From the NCBI RefSeq assembly GCF_002995805.1, contig NZ_PVXL01000046.1, positions 1 through 64,000 on the forward strand: a stretch of 64,000 nucleotides of DNA. The letters run 5' to 3'. A program made the position numbers and the translations under genes. This document shows, in pieces, positions 55,664 to 64,000 of this stretch. The notes beneath the pieces are model-generated. The model had not been told where the DNA came from, ran no database searches, and was given only the letters and a program-made list of their open reading frames with translations. The DNA comes from Neomoorella stamsii. GTDB taxonomy: Bacteria > Bacillota > DSM-521 > Neomoorellales > Neomoorellaceae. Each line of letters opens with the position of its first letter. The first letter of the stretch is position 1.

Positions 55664-56586
55664 CAGTTGGCACCTCCAATCAGCAGGTAAAGCAGGGCCA
55701 TGCGTACGGCCACGCCGTTGGTAACCTGTTCGTTGATGGCTGCCTGCAGGCCGTCGGCTACCGCCGGGGCAATCTCCACGCCGCGGTTCATGGGACCGGG
55801 GTGCAGCACCAGGGCGCCGGGCCGGGCGAGTTTGAGACGCTGGGGGGTCAATTCGTACAGGCGGGCGTATTCCCGCAGGGATGGGAAGAGGCCCTTCTTC
55901 TGCCGCTCCTTCTGGATGCGCAGGACGTTAATGACATCCACATCTTTGAGGGCTTCTTCGGCGTTGTAGTAAACCTTGACGCCCAGCTTTTCGACCTCTG
56001 GGGGCATCAGGGTCGCCGGGCCGACTACCCGCACTTCGGCGCCCATCTTGGTCAGGCCCCAGATGTTGGAACGGGCCACGCGGCTGTGGAGGATGTCCCC
56101 CAGGATGGCCACCTTCAAGCCCTTGAAGCCGCCCAGCTTTTCCTTGATAGTAAACATGTCCAGCAGGGCCTGGGTGGGATGCTCGTGCATGCCGTCGCCG
56201 CCGTTTAAAACCGACGCTTCAATAGTACGGGCTAAAAGCGCCGGGCTGCCGGCAGCACTGTGGCGGATGATGACGGCGTCGGTACCCATGGCCGCCAGGG
56301 TACGGGCCGTATCCCTTAAGGACTCGCCCTTCTGGATGCTGCTGGTGGCGGTAGCGATGCTCACCGTATCGGCGCCCATGTACTTGGCCGCCAGCTCAAA
56401 GGAAGTCCGCGTCCTGGTGCTGGGTTCGTAGAAAAGGGTAACCACCAGCTTGCCCCGCAGGGTAGGGACTTTTTTAATATCGCGGCCGAGGATCTCCTTC
56501 ATAGGGCCAGCCGTCTCCAGGATGAGTTCGATTTCTTTTGCCGTGAGGTCCTTTAACCCCAGCAGGTCCTTGTGCTGTAAGCGCAA
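55663..56586 (-). CDS. pyrB: aspartate carbamoyltransferase, catalytic subunit
   Basis: A 307-residue ATCase without regulatory chain. [15 protein letters not shown] (carbamoyl-phosphate loop), [15 protein letters not shown] and [13 protein letters not shown] are all present. TTG start with GGAGGGATTTGAT upstream. Preceded by its own PyrR attenuator. Confidence 0.97.
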   Translation of the reverse strand: MRLQHKDLLGLKDLTAKEIELILETAGPMKEILGRDIKKVPTLRGKLVVTLFYEPSTRTRTSFELAAKYMGADTVSIATATSSIQKGESLRDTARTLAAMGTDAVIIRHSAAGSPALLARTIEASVLNGGDGMHEHPTQALLDMFTIKEKLGGFKGLKVAILGDILHSRVARSNIWGLTKMGAEVRVVGPATLMPPEVEKLGVKVYYNAEEALKDVDVINVLRIQKERQKKGLFPSLREYARLYELTPQRLKLARPGALVLHPGPMNRGVEIAPAVADGLQAAINEQVTNGVAVRMALLYLLIGGAN

Positions 56587-56610
56587 ATCAAATCCCTCCG
56601 TTTCCCGGGC

Positions 56611-56689
56611 ATAAAAAACTCCTTATCAGCTTACCGGCTAATAAGGAGGACCGCTGTCGCCCGTCCTTATTAGCCTCACGGGACTAATT
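56611..56689 (-). promoter_or_regulatory. PyrR-binding attenuator between pyrR and pyrB
   Basis: The minus strand contains the PyrR recognition loop AGTCCCGTGAGGCT (56672-56685) and, downstream, a terminator hairpin CTCCTTAT/ATAAGGAG followed by TTTTTTAT (56613-56648). UMP-bound PyrR would favour the terminator and lower expression of pyrBC-carAB-pyrF. Confidence 0.9.
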
Positions 56690-57365
<676 letters not shown>

Positions 57366-57386
57366 TAAAAGGACCTTCGCTATGGT

Positions 57387-57415
57387 AGTTTAGCCCAAAG
57401 TTTGTCCCCTGTCAA
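57387..57415 (-). promoter_or_regulatory. pyr operon promoter
   Basis: Minus-strand TTGACA (perfect), 17 bases, TAAACT (4/6). The -35 overlaps the stop of the DUF1786 gene. Confidence 0.8.
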
Positions 57416-58461
57416 GGGGCAACTTTACCGGTGTTACTGGCCACCGCGGCTACCAGGCCGAAGCAGCCGCTAAGCATCATGTCACCATAGGGAGCGGCCC
57501 AGTAGTAATCCTGATGAATGGTCAAACGGCGCTGCGGTCCCGTTACGGCAACGAAGCGGAAACCCCCACCTGGCCGGTAGCCGGGGTCAATATAGCAGCC
57601 ATGACCGCCGTCATTAAAGATTTCCTCATTGGTAAGATCCCCGGCCCGCAGCTTTTCCACGTAACCCGCCAGCTTGTGACCGCTTAAGCAACTGGTATGG
57701 TGCTCAAAGAGGCCCCAAACCCGCCGGCCCTGGAGGAGGACGCCGATGGTGTGCTGGTTGCCGCAGTTAACAACAATTAACCCTTCCGCGCTATAGGCTG
57801 CCACCTTTTCATCGCCCAGGGCGCCCCACAGGGCGGCCGCGCCGGTGTCCATGAGCCAGGCCCCCGGCACCTGCTCCCGCACGGCCTGCATACGAGTCAG
57901 ATAACGCGGCGGCTCCCGGTAGAGGAGGTCTGCCAGGCGGCCACCGCCGGCCACAAAGCGCTGCCAGTGCTGGAAGCGAAAGAGGCGGTCGCTCGTGCCT
58001 TTCGGCGCCTCGCCGTGATCCAGGACGGCTATGGCCACTTCCGCCGGAAGACTGACGCCATAGGGAGCCAGGCTCCCGGCCAGGGTATCAAGATCAACAT
58101 CGCCCGTTTTAATGGTCACGGCATCCCCGGGCGGTTCTTCCGTTATTTCAATGCCCAGTTGACGTACCCTGTCCAGATCGTCATAAACCGTCCGCGCTGC
58201 GGTGGCCGTTGCATAGACTTTTAAACCGGCAGCCAGGTGGCGGCGCAGGGCACCCACCAGGGCACCGCCGCCCATGAGATAGCCGGTAAGAAAGACGTCC
58301 CGGCGGGCGGCTGTGGCCGCCTCCACCTGCCGGCCGCAGATGACCGTCGGCGAGGGTAAAATAAGCTGGACGCAGTTTTCCAGCGGCTGGTCCGGCCGGT
58401 AGAGCAGGATATCCTGGGTACCGCCACCGATATCGATAGCCAGCAAAGGCCGGTTGAGCAT
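57412..58461 (-). CDS. DUF1786 protein, ASKHA-like fold
   Basis: A 349-residue protein opening LLAIDIGGGTQDILLY, a phosphate-loop signature of the actin/Hsp70/sugar-kinase (ASKHA) fold, with a second glycine-rich segment VVNCGNQHTIGVLLQ later. DUF1786 proteins are often labelled pyruvate-formate-lyase-activating-enzyme related, but no radical-SAM motif is visible here, so that label is doubtful. The ATG with GGAGG at proper distance is chosen over a TTG five codons earlier. It lies upstream of pyrR and downstream of tatA. Confidence 0.75.
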   Translation of the reverse strand: MLNRPLLAIDIGGGTQDILLYRPDQPLENCVQLILPSPTVICGRQVEAATAARRDVFLTGYLMGGGALVGALRRHLAAGLKVYATATAARTVYDDLDRVRQLGIEITEEPPGDAVTIKTGDVDLDTLAGSLAPYGVSLPAEVAIAVLDHGEAPKGTSDRLFRFQHWQRFVAGGGRLADLLYREPPRYLTRMQAVREQVPGAWLMDTGAAALWGALGDEKVAAYSAEGLIVVNCGNQHTIGVLLQGRRVWGLFEHHTSCLSGHKLAGYVEKLRAGDLTNEEIFNDGGHGCYIDPGYRPGGGFRFVAVTGPQRRLTIHQDYYWAAPYGDMMLSGCFGLVAAVASNTGKVAP

Positions 58462-58478
58462 TTGCCATTCCTCCAACC

Positions 58479-58649
58479 CTATTTCTTCTCCGGCTTATCG
58501 CCAGCATCCAGGCCTTTTTTAAACTCTTTGATGGTCCGGCCCAGGCCGCGGCCGATGTCGGGTAGCCGCTTCGGTCCGAAAATAACCACTGCCGCCAGGA
58601 TAATGAGCACCCAGGCATAAGGGCTGAATAAAGTACCAACGGTGATAAT
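58479..58649 (-). CDS. tatA: Sec-independent translocase TatA
   Basis: A 56-residue TatA. After a short periplasmic-side N-terminus comes one membrane helix (YAWVLIILAAVVIFG), the hinge GPKRLPDIGRGLGRTIKEFKK and a polar tail. The family needs about ten residues before the helix, but no ATG, GTG or TTG is in frame there. The best start is ATT, 8 bases after GGGGG, giving (M)ITVGTLFSPYAW. No tatC is in the window. It would partner TatC elsewhere for folded-protein export. Confidence 0.8.
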   Translation of the reverse strand: MITVGTLFSPYAWVLIILAAVVIFGPKRLPDIGRGLGRTIKEFKKGLDAGDKPEKK

Positions 58650-58687
58650 AGCCTTTACCCCCTTGCTCCGCTTTTATGGCCTTGGTG

Positions 58688-59401
58688 TTAGTCATTTTTC
58701 CTTTCGAGGTCCTGGAAATTGACCAGTTCCAAAATATCTCCCCGGACAACCATAGCATAAATATTATTTCGGGTCAGGAGGGCGATGGTTTTGTCCTCCA
58801 TATCCAGGGCCGCATAGATGGGTACAATTTTATAATTTTGTATCTCCGGCAGGAAATCAGGCAGGATTTTTAACTTGCCGATAAAATCATCGACATATTC
58901 CAACCTGTTGGGAGAAGCCTTGACCTCCACGATAAAAGCCATTTCACCGGCGTAAGCCAGGATATCCACTTCCAGGGTATCACCGCTCTTTCTTATTTTC
59001 CGCCGCGGCATGACATCCCGGGGCGTAAGGTGGAAATATCTTTCAATGGCCAGGTCAAAAGAGGGGATAAAGATATCCTCAATCAGGGTTCCCATCTTCC
59101 TGGCCAGGTCGCCCCACTTCTTATCCATGTCTCGCTTCGATTGCCGCATCTCCTCTTTAAATTCCTTAATCTCATCCTTGAATTCCCTCATCTCATCTTT
59201 GAATTCCTTCATCTCGTCTACGAATACTTTCATCTCGTCTTTGAACTCTTTCATCTCATCCTTGAATTCCTTCATCTCATCCTTGAAATCGATCATTTCC
59301 TCGGCTAGCTCTTTGATCTTCATTTCACTGAGCCGGGACTGGTAAACGAGTTCCATCAGGCCCCTTTCCAGGTCGCTCAATTTCTGAGCTGCAGTACCCA
59401 T
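58688..59401 (-). CDS. coiled-coil protein with PD-(D/E)XK nuclease-like domain (DUF3782 type)
   Basis: A 237-residue protein. Residues about 35-90 are seven near-perfect heptads of the type E-F-K-D-E-M-K, a long coiled coil. The C-terminal half contains EVDILAYAGEMAFIVEVKA, the D...E-x-K core of PD-(D/E)XK nucleases, after a DVMPRRKIRKSGDTL segment. DUF3782 proteins of this kind are common in hot-spring Firmicutes and cyanobacteria; a role is not established. The coiled coil presumably oligomerises it. GGGGGGTGCTCA precedes the ATG, with a good promoter upstream. Confidence 0.78.
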   Translation of the reverse strand: MGTAAQKLSDLERGLMELVYQSRLSEMKIKELAEEMIDFKDEMKEFKDEMKEFKDEMKVFVDEMKEFKDEMREFKDEIKEFKEEMRQSKRDMDKKWGDLARKMGTLIEDIFIPSFDLAIERYFHLTPRDVMPRRKIRKSGDTLEVDILAYAGEMAFIVEVKASPNRLEYVDDFIGKLKILPDFLPEIQNYKIVPIYAALDMEDKTIALLTRNNIYAMVVRGDILELVNFQDLERKND

Positions 59402-59452
59402 TGAGCACCCCCCTTTAACCTGCTTCTTTTTACAAAGTTTAACCGCAAAATA

Positions 59453-59482
59453 ATCTTATCATGAATTCCCGGAAATTGTAAA
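59453..59482 (-). promoter_or_regulatory. promoter of the coiled-coil nuclease-like gene
   Basis: Minus-strand TTTACA, 18 bases, TAAGAT (5/6 and 5/6 matches), ending about 50 bases before the ATG. Confidence 0.65.
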
Positions 59483-59582
59483 GCTATCGCCATTACCGCC
59501 GTGGAAGCCTCCTGTTCAACAATCACCCGGCGATAGTTTGTTGTGTCCGGTATGGCTTTTTTCCTTATGGTACCCCATACCT

Positions 59583-59610
59583 ATAAAAATACCCCGCTGT
59601 ACCGGGGTTT
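59583..59610 (-). terminator. terminator of the ABC exporter operon
   Basis: Minus-strand hairpin ACCCCGG/CGGGGT with a short loop and ATTTTTATAG, about 60 bases past the permease stop. It is almost identical to the hairpin in front of the ABC genes. Confidence 0.8.
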
Positions 59611-59668
59611 GATTTCGTAGTATAACCTCAGGGTATCCCCGCGCAGGCCGTCGGGTAATTCTAGCGGT

Positions 59669-60430
59669 TCACCCCCTCAGCCGCCGGCGCAGGAGGTAAA
59701 GGGGTGGGTAGAAAAAGATGGCAATAAAAACTACCAGCCAGGCTGCATGGACCAGGAGAACTGGGCTTAATTGCCCTAGGACCAGGGGCCGGACTAGCTC
59801 CACCACATGGTAAAGGGGGATCAGCCAGGCCAGGCGCTGGACGATTAACGGCAGGGCATCCAGGGGGAAGAAAACCCCGGCAAAGAGAAACATAGGGGTA
59901 ATGATGAGAGTAAAAAAGTAGCTAAAGGTGTCTATCTTGGGTACCAGGCCGGTCCAGATCATCCCCAATTCGGCAAAGACAAAGCCGCATAACACCAGGA
60001 CCAGTGGTACCAGCAGGGCTGCCGGCGATCGCACCAGGCCAAGGAACAAAATTACCAGCAAAATCACCGTGCCATAGAGGACACTTTTAAAGGTCCCGAA
60101 AAGCATCTCCCCCACCACTACCTCATCCAGGCTCACCGGGGTGGCCACAATGGCATGGTAGGTCTTTTGAAACTTCATGCGGACAAAGCTGTCATAGGTA
60201 CACTCGGAGGCCGTGGCCCACATGGCCGAAGAGGCAATCAGCCCGGGAGCCAGGAACTGGAGGTAACTCATACCCTGGATGGCCGGGATATAGTGGCCCA
60301 TGCCGTAACCCATGGCCGTAAGGTATAGCAGGGGTTCCAGGAAATTGAACATAATGTTGGTCAGCCAGGTCTTGCGAAAGACGACAAAATTACGCCAGAA
60401 AACCTTCCAGGCACGGTAAGAAATATCCAT
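59669..60430 (-). CDS. ABC-2 type exporter permease (NodJ-like)
   Basis: A 253-residue permease with six membrane helices and the ABC-2 signature region (FNFLEPLLYLTAMGYGMG, then LAPGLIASSAMWATASECTYDSF and FAGVFFPLDALP). Works with the ATPase encoded just upstream (1-base gap). Substrate unknown; NodIJ-like systems export lipo-oligosaccharides or drugs. Confidence 0.9.
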   Translation of the reverse strand: MDISYRAWKVFWRNFVVFRKTWLTNIMFNFLEPLLYLTAMGYGMGHYIPAIQGMSYLQFLAPGLIASSAMWATASECTYDSFVRMKFQKTYHAIVATPVSLDEVVVGEMLFGTFKSVLYGTVILLVILFLGLVRSPAALLVPLVLVLCGFVFAELGMIWTGLVPKIDTFSYFFTLIITPMFLFAGVFFPLDALPLIVQRLAWLIPLYHVVELVRPLVLGQLSPVLLVHAAWLVVFIAIFFYPPLYLLRRRLRG

Positions 60431-60431
60431 T

Positions 60432-61358
60432 TTAATCCAGGCCCCTCCCGGTGAGCTTAAGGAAAACGTCCTCCAGGGTGGCCGGCCTTAACATCATGTG
60501 GCTGAAGTGACTGTTTAAGCCCTGGACCTGCCGCCAGACCTCGCGGCCGTTGTTGGTATATAAATACAGGGTCTGGCCGATGGTCTGGTGGGCAAGAATG
60601 CTGCCGGCCACCAGGGGTAAAAAGGCCCTGGCCTCGCCGTCTACCGGCGCCAGTTCCAGGACTTCCCGGCCAATATGGCGCTGGACCAGCTCCCGGGGTG
60701 CCCCTTCTTCCAGGATTATTCCCCCGTCCATGATCACCAGCCGGTCACATAGCTGGGCCGCCTCTTCCAGGTAGTGGGTAGTGAGAATCAGGGTCACCCC
60801 GGCCGCTTTGAGCTGGCGCAATTTCTCCCAGACCAGGTGGCGGGCTTCCGGGTCCAGGCCGGTGGTAGGTTCATCTAAGATTAAAAGCTGCGGTTTATTT
60901 ACCAGGGCCCGGGCAATGGCCAGGCGCCGCTTCATTCCCCCGGAGAGGTGCTCAACCTCAACGCCGGCCTTTTCCTCCAGGCCGGCAAAGGCGAGGAGTT
61001 CCTGGACCCGCTGCCTGGCCTCCCCCCGGGGGATATCGAAATAGCCGGCATAGAGAAGCAGGTTTTCCTGCACTGTTAACTCCGGGTCTAGATTATCTTC
61101 CTGGGGTACGACCCCCAGCCGGGCCTTAATTTCCCGCGGCTGGCGGCGCACGTCATAGCCAAGCACTTCTAAACTACCGGCAGTAACCGGGGTAAAACAG
61201 TGGATCATCTTGATGGTGGTAGTTTTCCCGGCACCGTTGGGTCCCAAAAAGCCGAAACATTCCCGGGGATGGACCGCAAAATCTATCCCTTTCACAGCCG
61301 TAAAATCATCATATTTTTTTACCAGGCCCCGGGCCCGGACAACATCCGTCAAAGCCAA
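60432..61358 (-). CDS. ABC exporter ATP-binding protein (NodI/DrrA-like)
   Basis: A 308-residue ATPase: Walker A GPNGAGKTTTIKMI, Q-loop VVPQEDNLDPELTV, signature LSGGMKRRLAIARAL, Walker B LLILDEPTTGLDPEA, switch TTHYLEEA. A regulatory C-terminal part of about 90 residues follows. The start is set at a TTG with GGCAGGGTGG upstream; longer frames would pass through a terminator hairpin. A TTG two codons later is equally possible. Confidence 0.9.
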   Translation of the reverse strand: MALTDVVRARGLVKKYDDFTAVKGIDFAVHPRECFGFLGPNGAGKTTTIKMIHCFTPVTAGSLEVLGYDVRRQPREIKARLGVVPQEDNLDPELTVQENLLLYAGYFDIPRGEARQRVQELLAFAGLEEKAGVEVEHLSGGMKRRLAIARALVNKPQLLILDEPTTGLDPEARHLVWEKLRQLKAAGVTLILTTHYLEEAAQLCDRLVIMDGGIILEEGAPRELVQRHIGREVLELAPVDGEARAFLPLVAGSILAHQTIGQTLYLYTNNGREVWRQVQGLNSHFSHMMLRPATLEDVFLKLTGRGLD

Positions 61359-61370
61359 CCACCCTGCCTC

Positions 61371-61399
61371 AATAAAAATACCCCGCTTTGACCGGGGTA
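61371..61399 (-). terminator. terminator between the winged-helix gene and the ABC operon
   Basis: Minus-strand hairpin ACCCCGG/CGGGGT then ATTTTTATT. Its sequence nearly repeats the terminator after the ABC operon. Confidence 0.8.
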
Positions 61400-61446
61400 A
61401 AGGTTTAATAATATTATAAGCCATGGTTGCCATTTTTAGCAAGGGC

Positions 61447-62943
61447 CTAGCGGCTGTAGGCCCTGGCCCGCGTCCTCTCGCGGGGCAGGCTGAAACCGAA
61501 GAGGGCCGCCAGGCGCAAGGCCAGGCGCACCGGCCAGAAGGAGAGCTGGCGCTTTAACTCCTGCCGTTCCTTTTGCAGGTCGGCCACCGTCCGTTCCAGG
61601 TCTTCATTGGCAATGAGGGTCGTCTGGAGGCGGTATTCCTGCTCCCGCAGCTGTTGCTTCAGGCGCGACTGTTCGGCCTGGGCATCGCTGACGGTTTTAT
61701 TGAGGGTTCCCTGGAGCTGCATGAGGCGGGTCTCCAGGTGGCTGACCCTTTTCTTCAGGGTATCCCGCTCAACCCGCAAGTTTACCAGCTGCTCTTCTAC
61801 CTGGGTCAGCTCCTGGCGCAGCTCTTCCTTGCGCCGGTGGAGTTTTTCCAGGTCGCCCAGCAGGTTTTTGTTCTCCTGGCGCAGGTCTTCTATTTCCCGG
61901 CGCAGCTTTTCTTTTTCCTCATCCTTTTGCTCCACCTGGCGGCCGGCAGCAGCCCTGCCGCCGTTAATCAGGCTAAATTCCTTGGGGGCAAAGGATAACT
62001 TTTCTGTTTCCAGGGAAAGGGCGGCGGCTTCGGCCCCGGCGGCTATTTCCTCCCAGGCCGGCGGTTCCTTGGGTGCAGTCGCCGCCGGGGTAAACTTCGA
62101 CGCTGCCGGCGGTGCCGGCTTCTCGCCGGTGGGCTTAAGTGGGAATAACTTATCCCAGAAATCGCTTTCTTTAGCCGCCGGCGCCGGTTGGGCCAGGGGG
62201 AGAATCTGCTCGCCGGCCCGGGGTAGTTCCACTACCTGGGGACTGTTGCTACCTCCCCCTGGCGCTGTCCTGGCGGGAGATCCCGGAGGCTGTGATTCCC
62301 GGGCATTACCGGTAATCCCGCCCGGATTTTCCGGCTGGGACCGGGACTTTTCCCCCGTTAAGGCAGTAGCAGTTGCTGCTGTTGCCCGGGCAGGGGGTTG
62401 CTGGCTCCCCATGGCCGGGGGAGTTCCTGCCTTGGTGGCCGCCACTTCCTGCACCCCTTTAGCCGACTCTACCGCGGGCTCCGGTTCGACATAAGCCCAG
62501 TGGATGAGGCCCCAGCGACCATCCTTGAGCCTCAAGAAACGGCCGTCGGCCACCAGTTTTTGTTCCCCCGGTACTTCCGGCTTGCCGGCTTCCTTTAACT
62601 CCTCGTTGATTTCACTCAAGCGCAGGGCATCCCCTTCCGCCTGGAGGACGCGGTGAGCGGCATCGTTTTCCTTCAAGCCGTCCAGGCGCAGGCACCAGAG
62701 TCCCTTGCCTTCACTGCGAAAGCAGGGGTTTTTGGTCAGGCAGCGGTTAACGTTTTTCTGGATCTTGGCCAGGTTATGGTTGGCCAGCAGGTGCTGCTGC
62801 GCTTCCTGGACCAGCTCGTCCACCGATTGGGGCGAGTACTCGAATAAGCGTAATTTGAGCAGGTCGGTGAGGGAATCCAGTTTTCCCGTTACTTTAACTT
62901 TAGTTATCTTGGGAGCCGTAGCATTTTTAGGCTTTTTGGCCAT
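61447..62943 (-). CDS. tandem winged-helix (HARE/RpoE-delta-like) and coiled-coil protein
   Basis: A 498-residue protein I cannot name. Residues about 25-90 (SLTDLLKLRLFEYSP ... GKGLWCLR) and about 95-155 (LRLSEINEELKEA ... DGRFLRLKDGRWGLIHW) resemble HARE-HTH/RNA-polymerase-delta winged helices, in which a phe/trp pair ends the wing. A Pro/Ala-rich linker (about 160-330) leads to a long coiled coil (about 340-465) and a basic, hydrophobic C-terminus (FWPVRLALRLAALFGF). GAGGTGACACCC before the ATG. Single gene with terminator. Confidence 0.7.
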   Translation of the reverse strand: MAKKPKNATAPKITKVKVTGKLDSLTDLLKLRLFEYSPQSVDELVQEAQQHLLANHNLAKIQKNVNRCLTKNPCFRSEGKGLWCLRLDGLKENDAAHRVLQAEGDALRLSEINEELKEAGKPEVPGEQKLVADGRFLRLKDGRWGLIHWAYVEPEPAVESAKGVQEVAATKAGTPPAMGSQQPPARATAATATALTGEKSRSQPENPGGITGNARESQPPGSPARTAPGGGSNSPQVVELPRAGEQILPLAQPAPAAKESDFWDKLFPLKPTGEKPAPPAASKFTPAATAPKEPPAWEEIAAGAEAAALSLETEKLSFAPKEFSLINGGRAAAGRQVEQKDEEKEKLRREIEDLRQENKNLLGDLEKLHRRKEELRQELTQVEEQLVNLRVERDTLKKRVSHLETRLMQLQGTLNKTVSDAQAEQSRLKQQLREQEYRLQTTLIANEDLERTVADLQKERQELKRQLSFWPVRLALRLAALFGFSLPRERTRARAYSR

Positions 62944-63037
62944 GGGTGTCACCTCTTCCAGTTTTTAAGGATTAACCATTATTTGCCTGGTATTATTTGA
63001 CACCCGGCCTGGATTTTCCTGCCAGAAAAATAGAATT

Positions 63038-63979
63038 TTATGTCAATATATGGTAATTTAACAACCAGGCCCAGAGGGGGATGGTTAACAGGGAAACCAG
63101 GGTGGTAGCTACCACCCCTTCGGAGATCAGGTTGTAATCGCCGTCATACTTCCGCGCCACAGCCGGGGCAATGGCCGCTGCCGGCATGGCCATCTCCATA
63201 ATAACCAGCAGGCGGACATTCTTATCCCAACCTGGGACAAGGAACATGGCCCCCAGGGCCAGGAGGGGTAAGATTATCAACCTGATTGCCACTATAAGGT
63301 AAACTATCTTATTGCCGGCCAGGGTACGGATAGGAGATTCGGCCAGCATGGAACCCACCAGGAGGAGGGCCAGGGGTATGGTAGCCTGGCCCAGGCCATC
63401 CAGGGGACGGGAAATAAGGGGCGGTAGCTGGAAATGGCAGAGGGCCAGGACGAGGCCCAGGATAATGGCCAGGACATTGATGTTCAAAATCTGGCGCCAG
63501 TCGAGGCCTTTGGGTTCCTGGTGATCCTGCATTAACCAGACCCCTAAAGTCCAGAAGAGGACATTGTGGCCCAGGGCATACATGGCGGCATAAAAGACCC
63601 CCAGCTGGCCCCACAGGATGTAGGCCACCGGGAAGCCCAGGTAAGCCACATTACCAAAGGCGGTGGTAAAGCGAAAGGCATAATTCGTCTTCAGGGGCAG
63701 GCGCAGCCGGCTCACCGCCAGGACGCACAGGGCGTAGGAGCCAAGGACCAGTACCACCGCGGCGGCCAGGACCAGGAAGGCGTTTGTTAATTCCTGGCCG
63801 GACACCTTGAGATTCATGGAGGTGACGGTCAGGGCTGGCATAGTAAAATAAAAGATGATGTCGGAAATAACTTGATCGCCCTGGGCGGTCAAAATCTTAC
63901 GCCGGCGCCCCAGGAACCCCAGGAAGACATAGAAAAACAGGGCTCCTACCTGGGCCCCGACAGCCAATAGCTGGGTCAA
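63038..63979 (-). CDS. AEC-family (auxin-efflux-carrier-like) transporter
   Basis: A 313-residue protein with about ten membrane helices. Family features: FTMPALTVTSMN in the first half, FGNVAYLGFPVAYILWG (N-x-x-Y-x-G-F-P), and PAAAIAPAVARKYDGD in the second. AEC proteins export small carboxylates such as malate or other anions. TTG start with TGAGGAAGG upstream; the upstream region lies outside the window, so a longer start cannot be fully excluded. Confidence 0.9.
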   Translation of the reverse strand: MTQLLAVGAQVGALFFYVFLGFLGRRRKILTAQGDQVISDIIFYFTMPALTVTSMNLKVSGQELTNAFLVLAAAVVLVLGSYALCVLAVSRLRLPLKTNYAFRFTTAFGNVAYLGFPVAYILWGQLGVFYAAMYALGHNVLFWTLGVWLMQDHQEPKGLDWRQILNINVLAIILGLVLALCHFQLPPLISRPLDGLGQATIPLALLLVGSMLAESPIRTLAGNKIVYLIVAIRLIILPLLALGAMFLVPGWDKNVRLLVIMEMAMPAAAIAPAVARKYDGDYNLISEGVVATTLVSLLTIPLWAWLLNYHILT

Positions 63980-64000
63980 CTTTGCTTCATTCCTTCCTCA

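Noticed and set aside
58181-58639. 152-residue minus-strand open frame across tatA and the start of DUF1786
   Set aside because: It is a shifted frame of two real genes. The tatA frame has the membrane helix and GPKRLPDIGRGLG hinge, while this one has no recognisable feature and overlaps DUF1786 fully.
59155-59300. Regular 21-bp repeats that might suggest a CRISPR array or minisatellite
   Set aside because: There are no unique spacers, and the repeats stay in frame and encode coiled-coil heptads.

Overview
The window looks like a chromosomal segment of a spore-forming, thermophilic, moderately GC-rich Clostridia-type Firmicute, most likely Moorella or a close relative. Supporting signs are an alpha/beta-type SASP next to its germination protease GPR, the L,L-diaminopimelate aminotransferase route to lysine, PyrR attenuators, an FMN riboswitch, a probable selenoprotein, strong GGAGG ribosome sites, many TTG/GTG starts, and the gene order rlmN-fhaA-FHA-stp-ftsW-pbp-prkC-rsgA-rpe. 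The genus is inferred from memory of gene content, not from a database search. Almost all genes lie on the minus strand. I saw no IS element, prophage or CRISPR array.

Layout. 1-1.3 kb: a small redox operon (in-frame-UGA selenoprotein, thioredoxin, ferredoxin-like protein) behind a perfect consensus promoter, followed by the start of a molybdopterin-binding protein gene running off the left edge. 1.4-3.4 kb: gpr and an SASP gene, convergent. 3.4-6.7 kb: recG, rpmB, a phosphodiesterase. 6.6-10.8 kb: FMN-riboswitch-controlled riboflavin operon (ribD-ribE-ribBA-ribH), interrupted by a 417-bp non-coding insert. 10.8-19.8 kb: cell-wall, division and Ser/Thr phosphorylation cluster ending in rpe. 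19.9-22.2 kb: an agr-type peptide signalling locus with a predicted serine-lactone peptide and no response regulator. 22.2-28.3 kb: rsmB, DUF116, fmt, def, priA. 28.7-31.9 kb: an orphan GlcD-type oxidase, a VapBC pair, a small orphan gene and tRNA-Thr. 32-38.8 kb: ydcF-like gene, metK, coaBC, rpoZ, remA, yicC, dapL, dapF, with no gmk in its usual place. 38.9-43.6 kb: a Ca2+ P-type ATPase divergent from rqcH.

43.7-46.9 kb: a PucR-type regulator divergent from a LigM-like, probably tetrahydrofolate-dependent O-demethylase. In an acetogen such an enzyme would feed methyl groups straight into the methyl branch of the Wood-Ljungdahl pathway. 47.2-58.5 kb: EamA transporter, hslO, and the pyrimidine operon pyrR-pyrB-pyrC-carA-carB-pyrF with two PyrR attenuators but no pyrK/pyrD, then a DUF1786 gene and tatA. 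58.7-64 kb: a coiled-coil nuclease-like protein, an ABC-2 exporter flanked by near-identical terminators, a tandem winged-helix/coiled-coil protein, and an AEC-type carrier.

Most worth following up: the CxxU selenoprotein operon, the agr locus, and the LigM-like/PucR pair.
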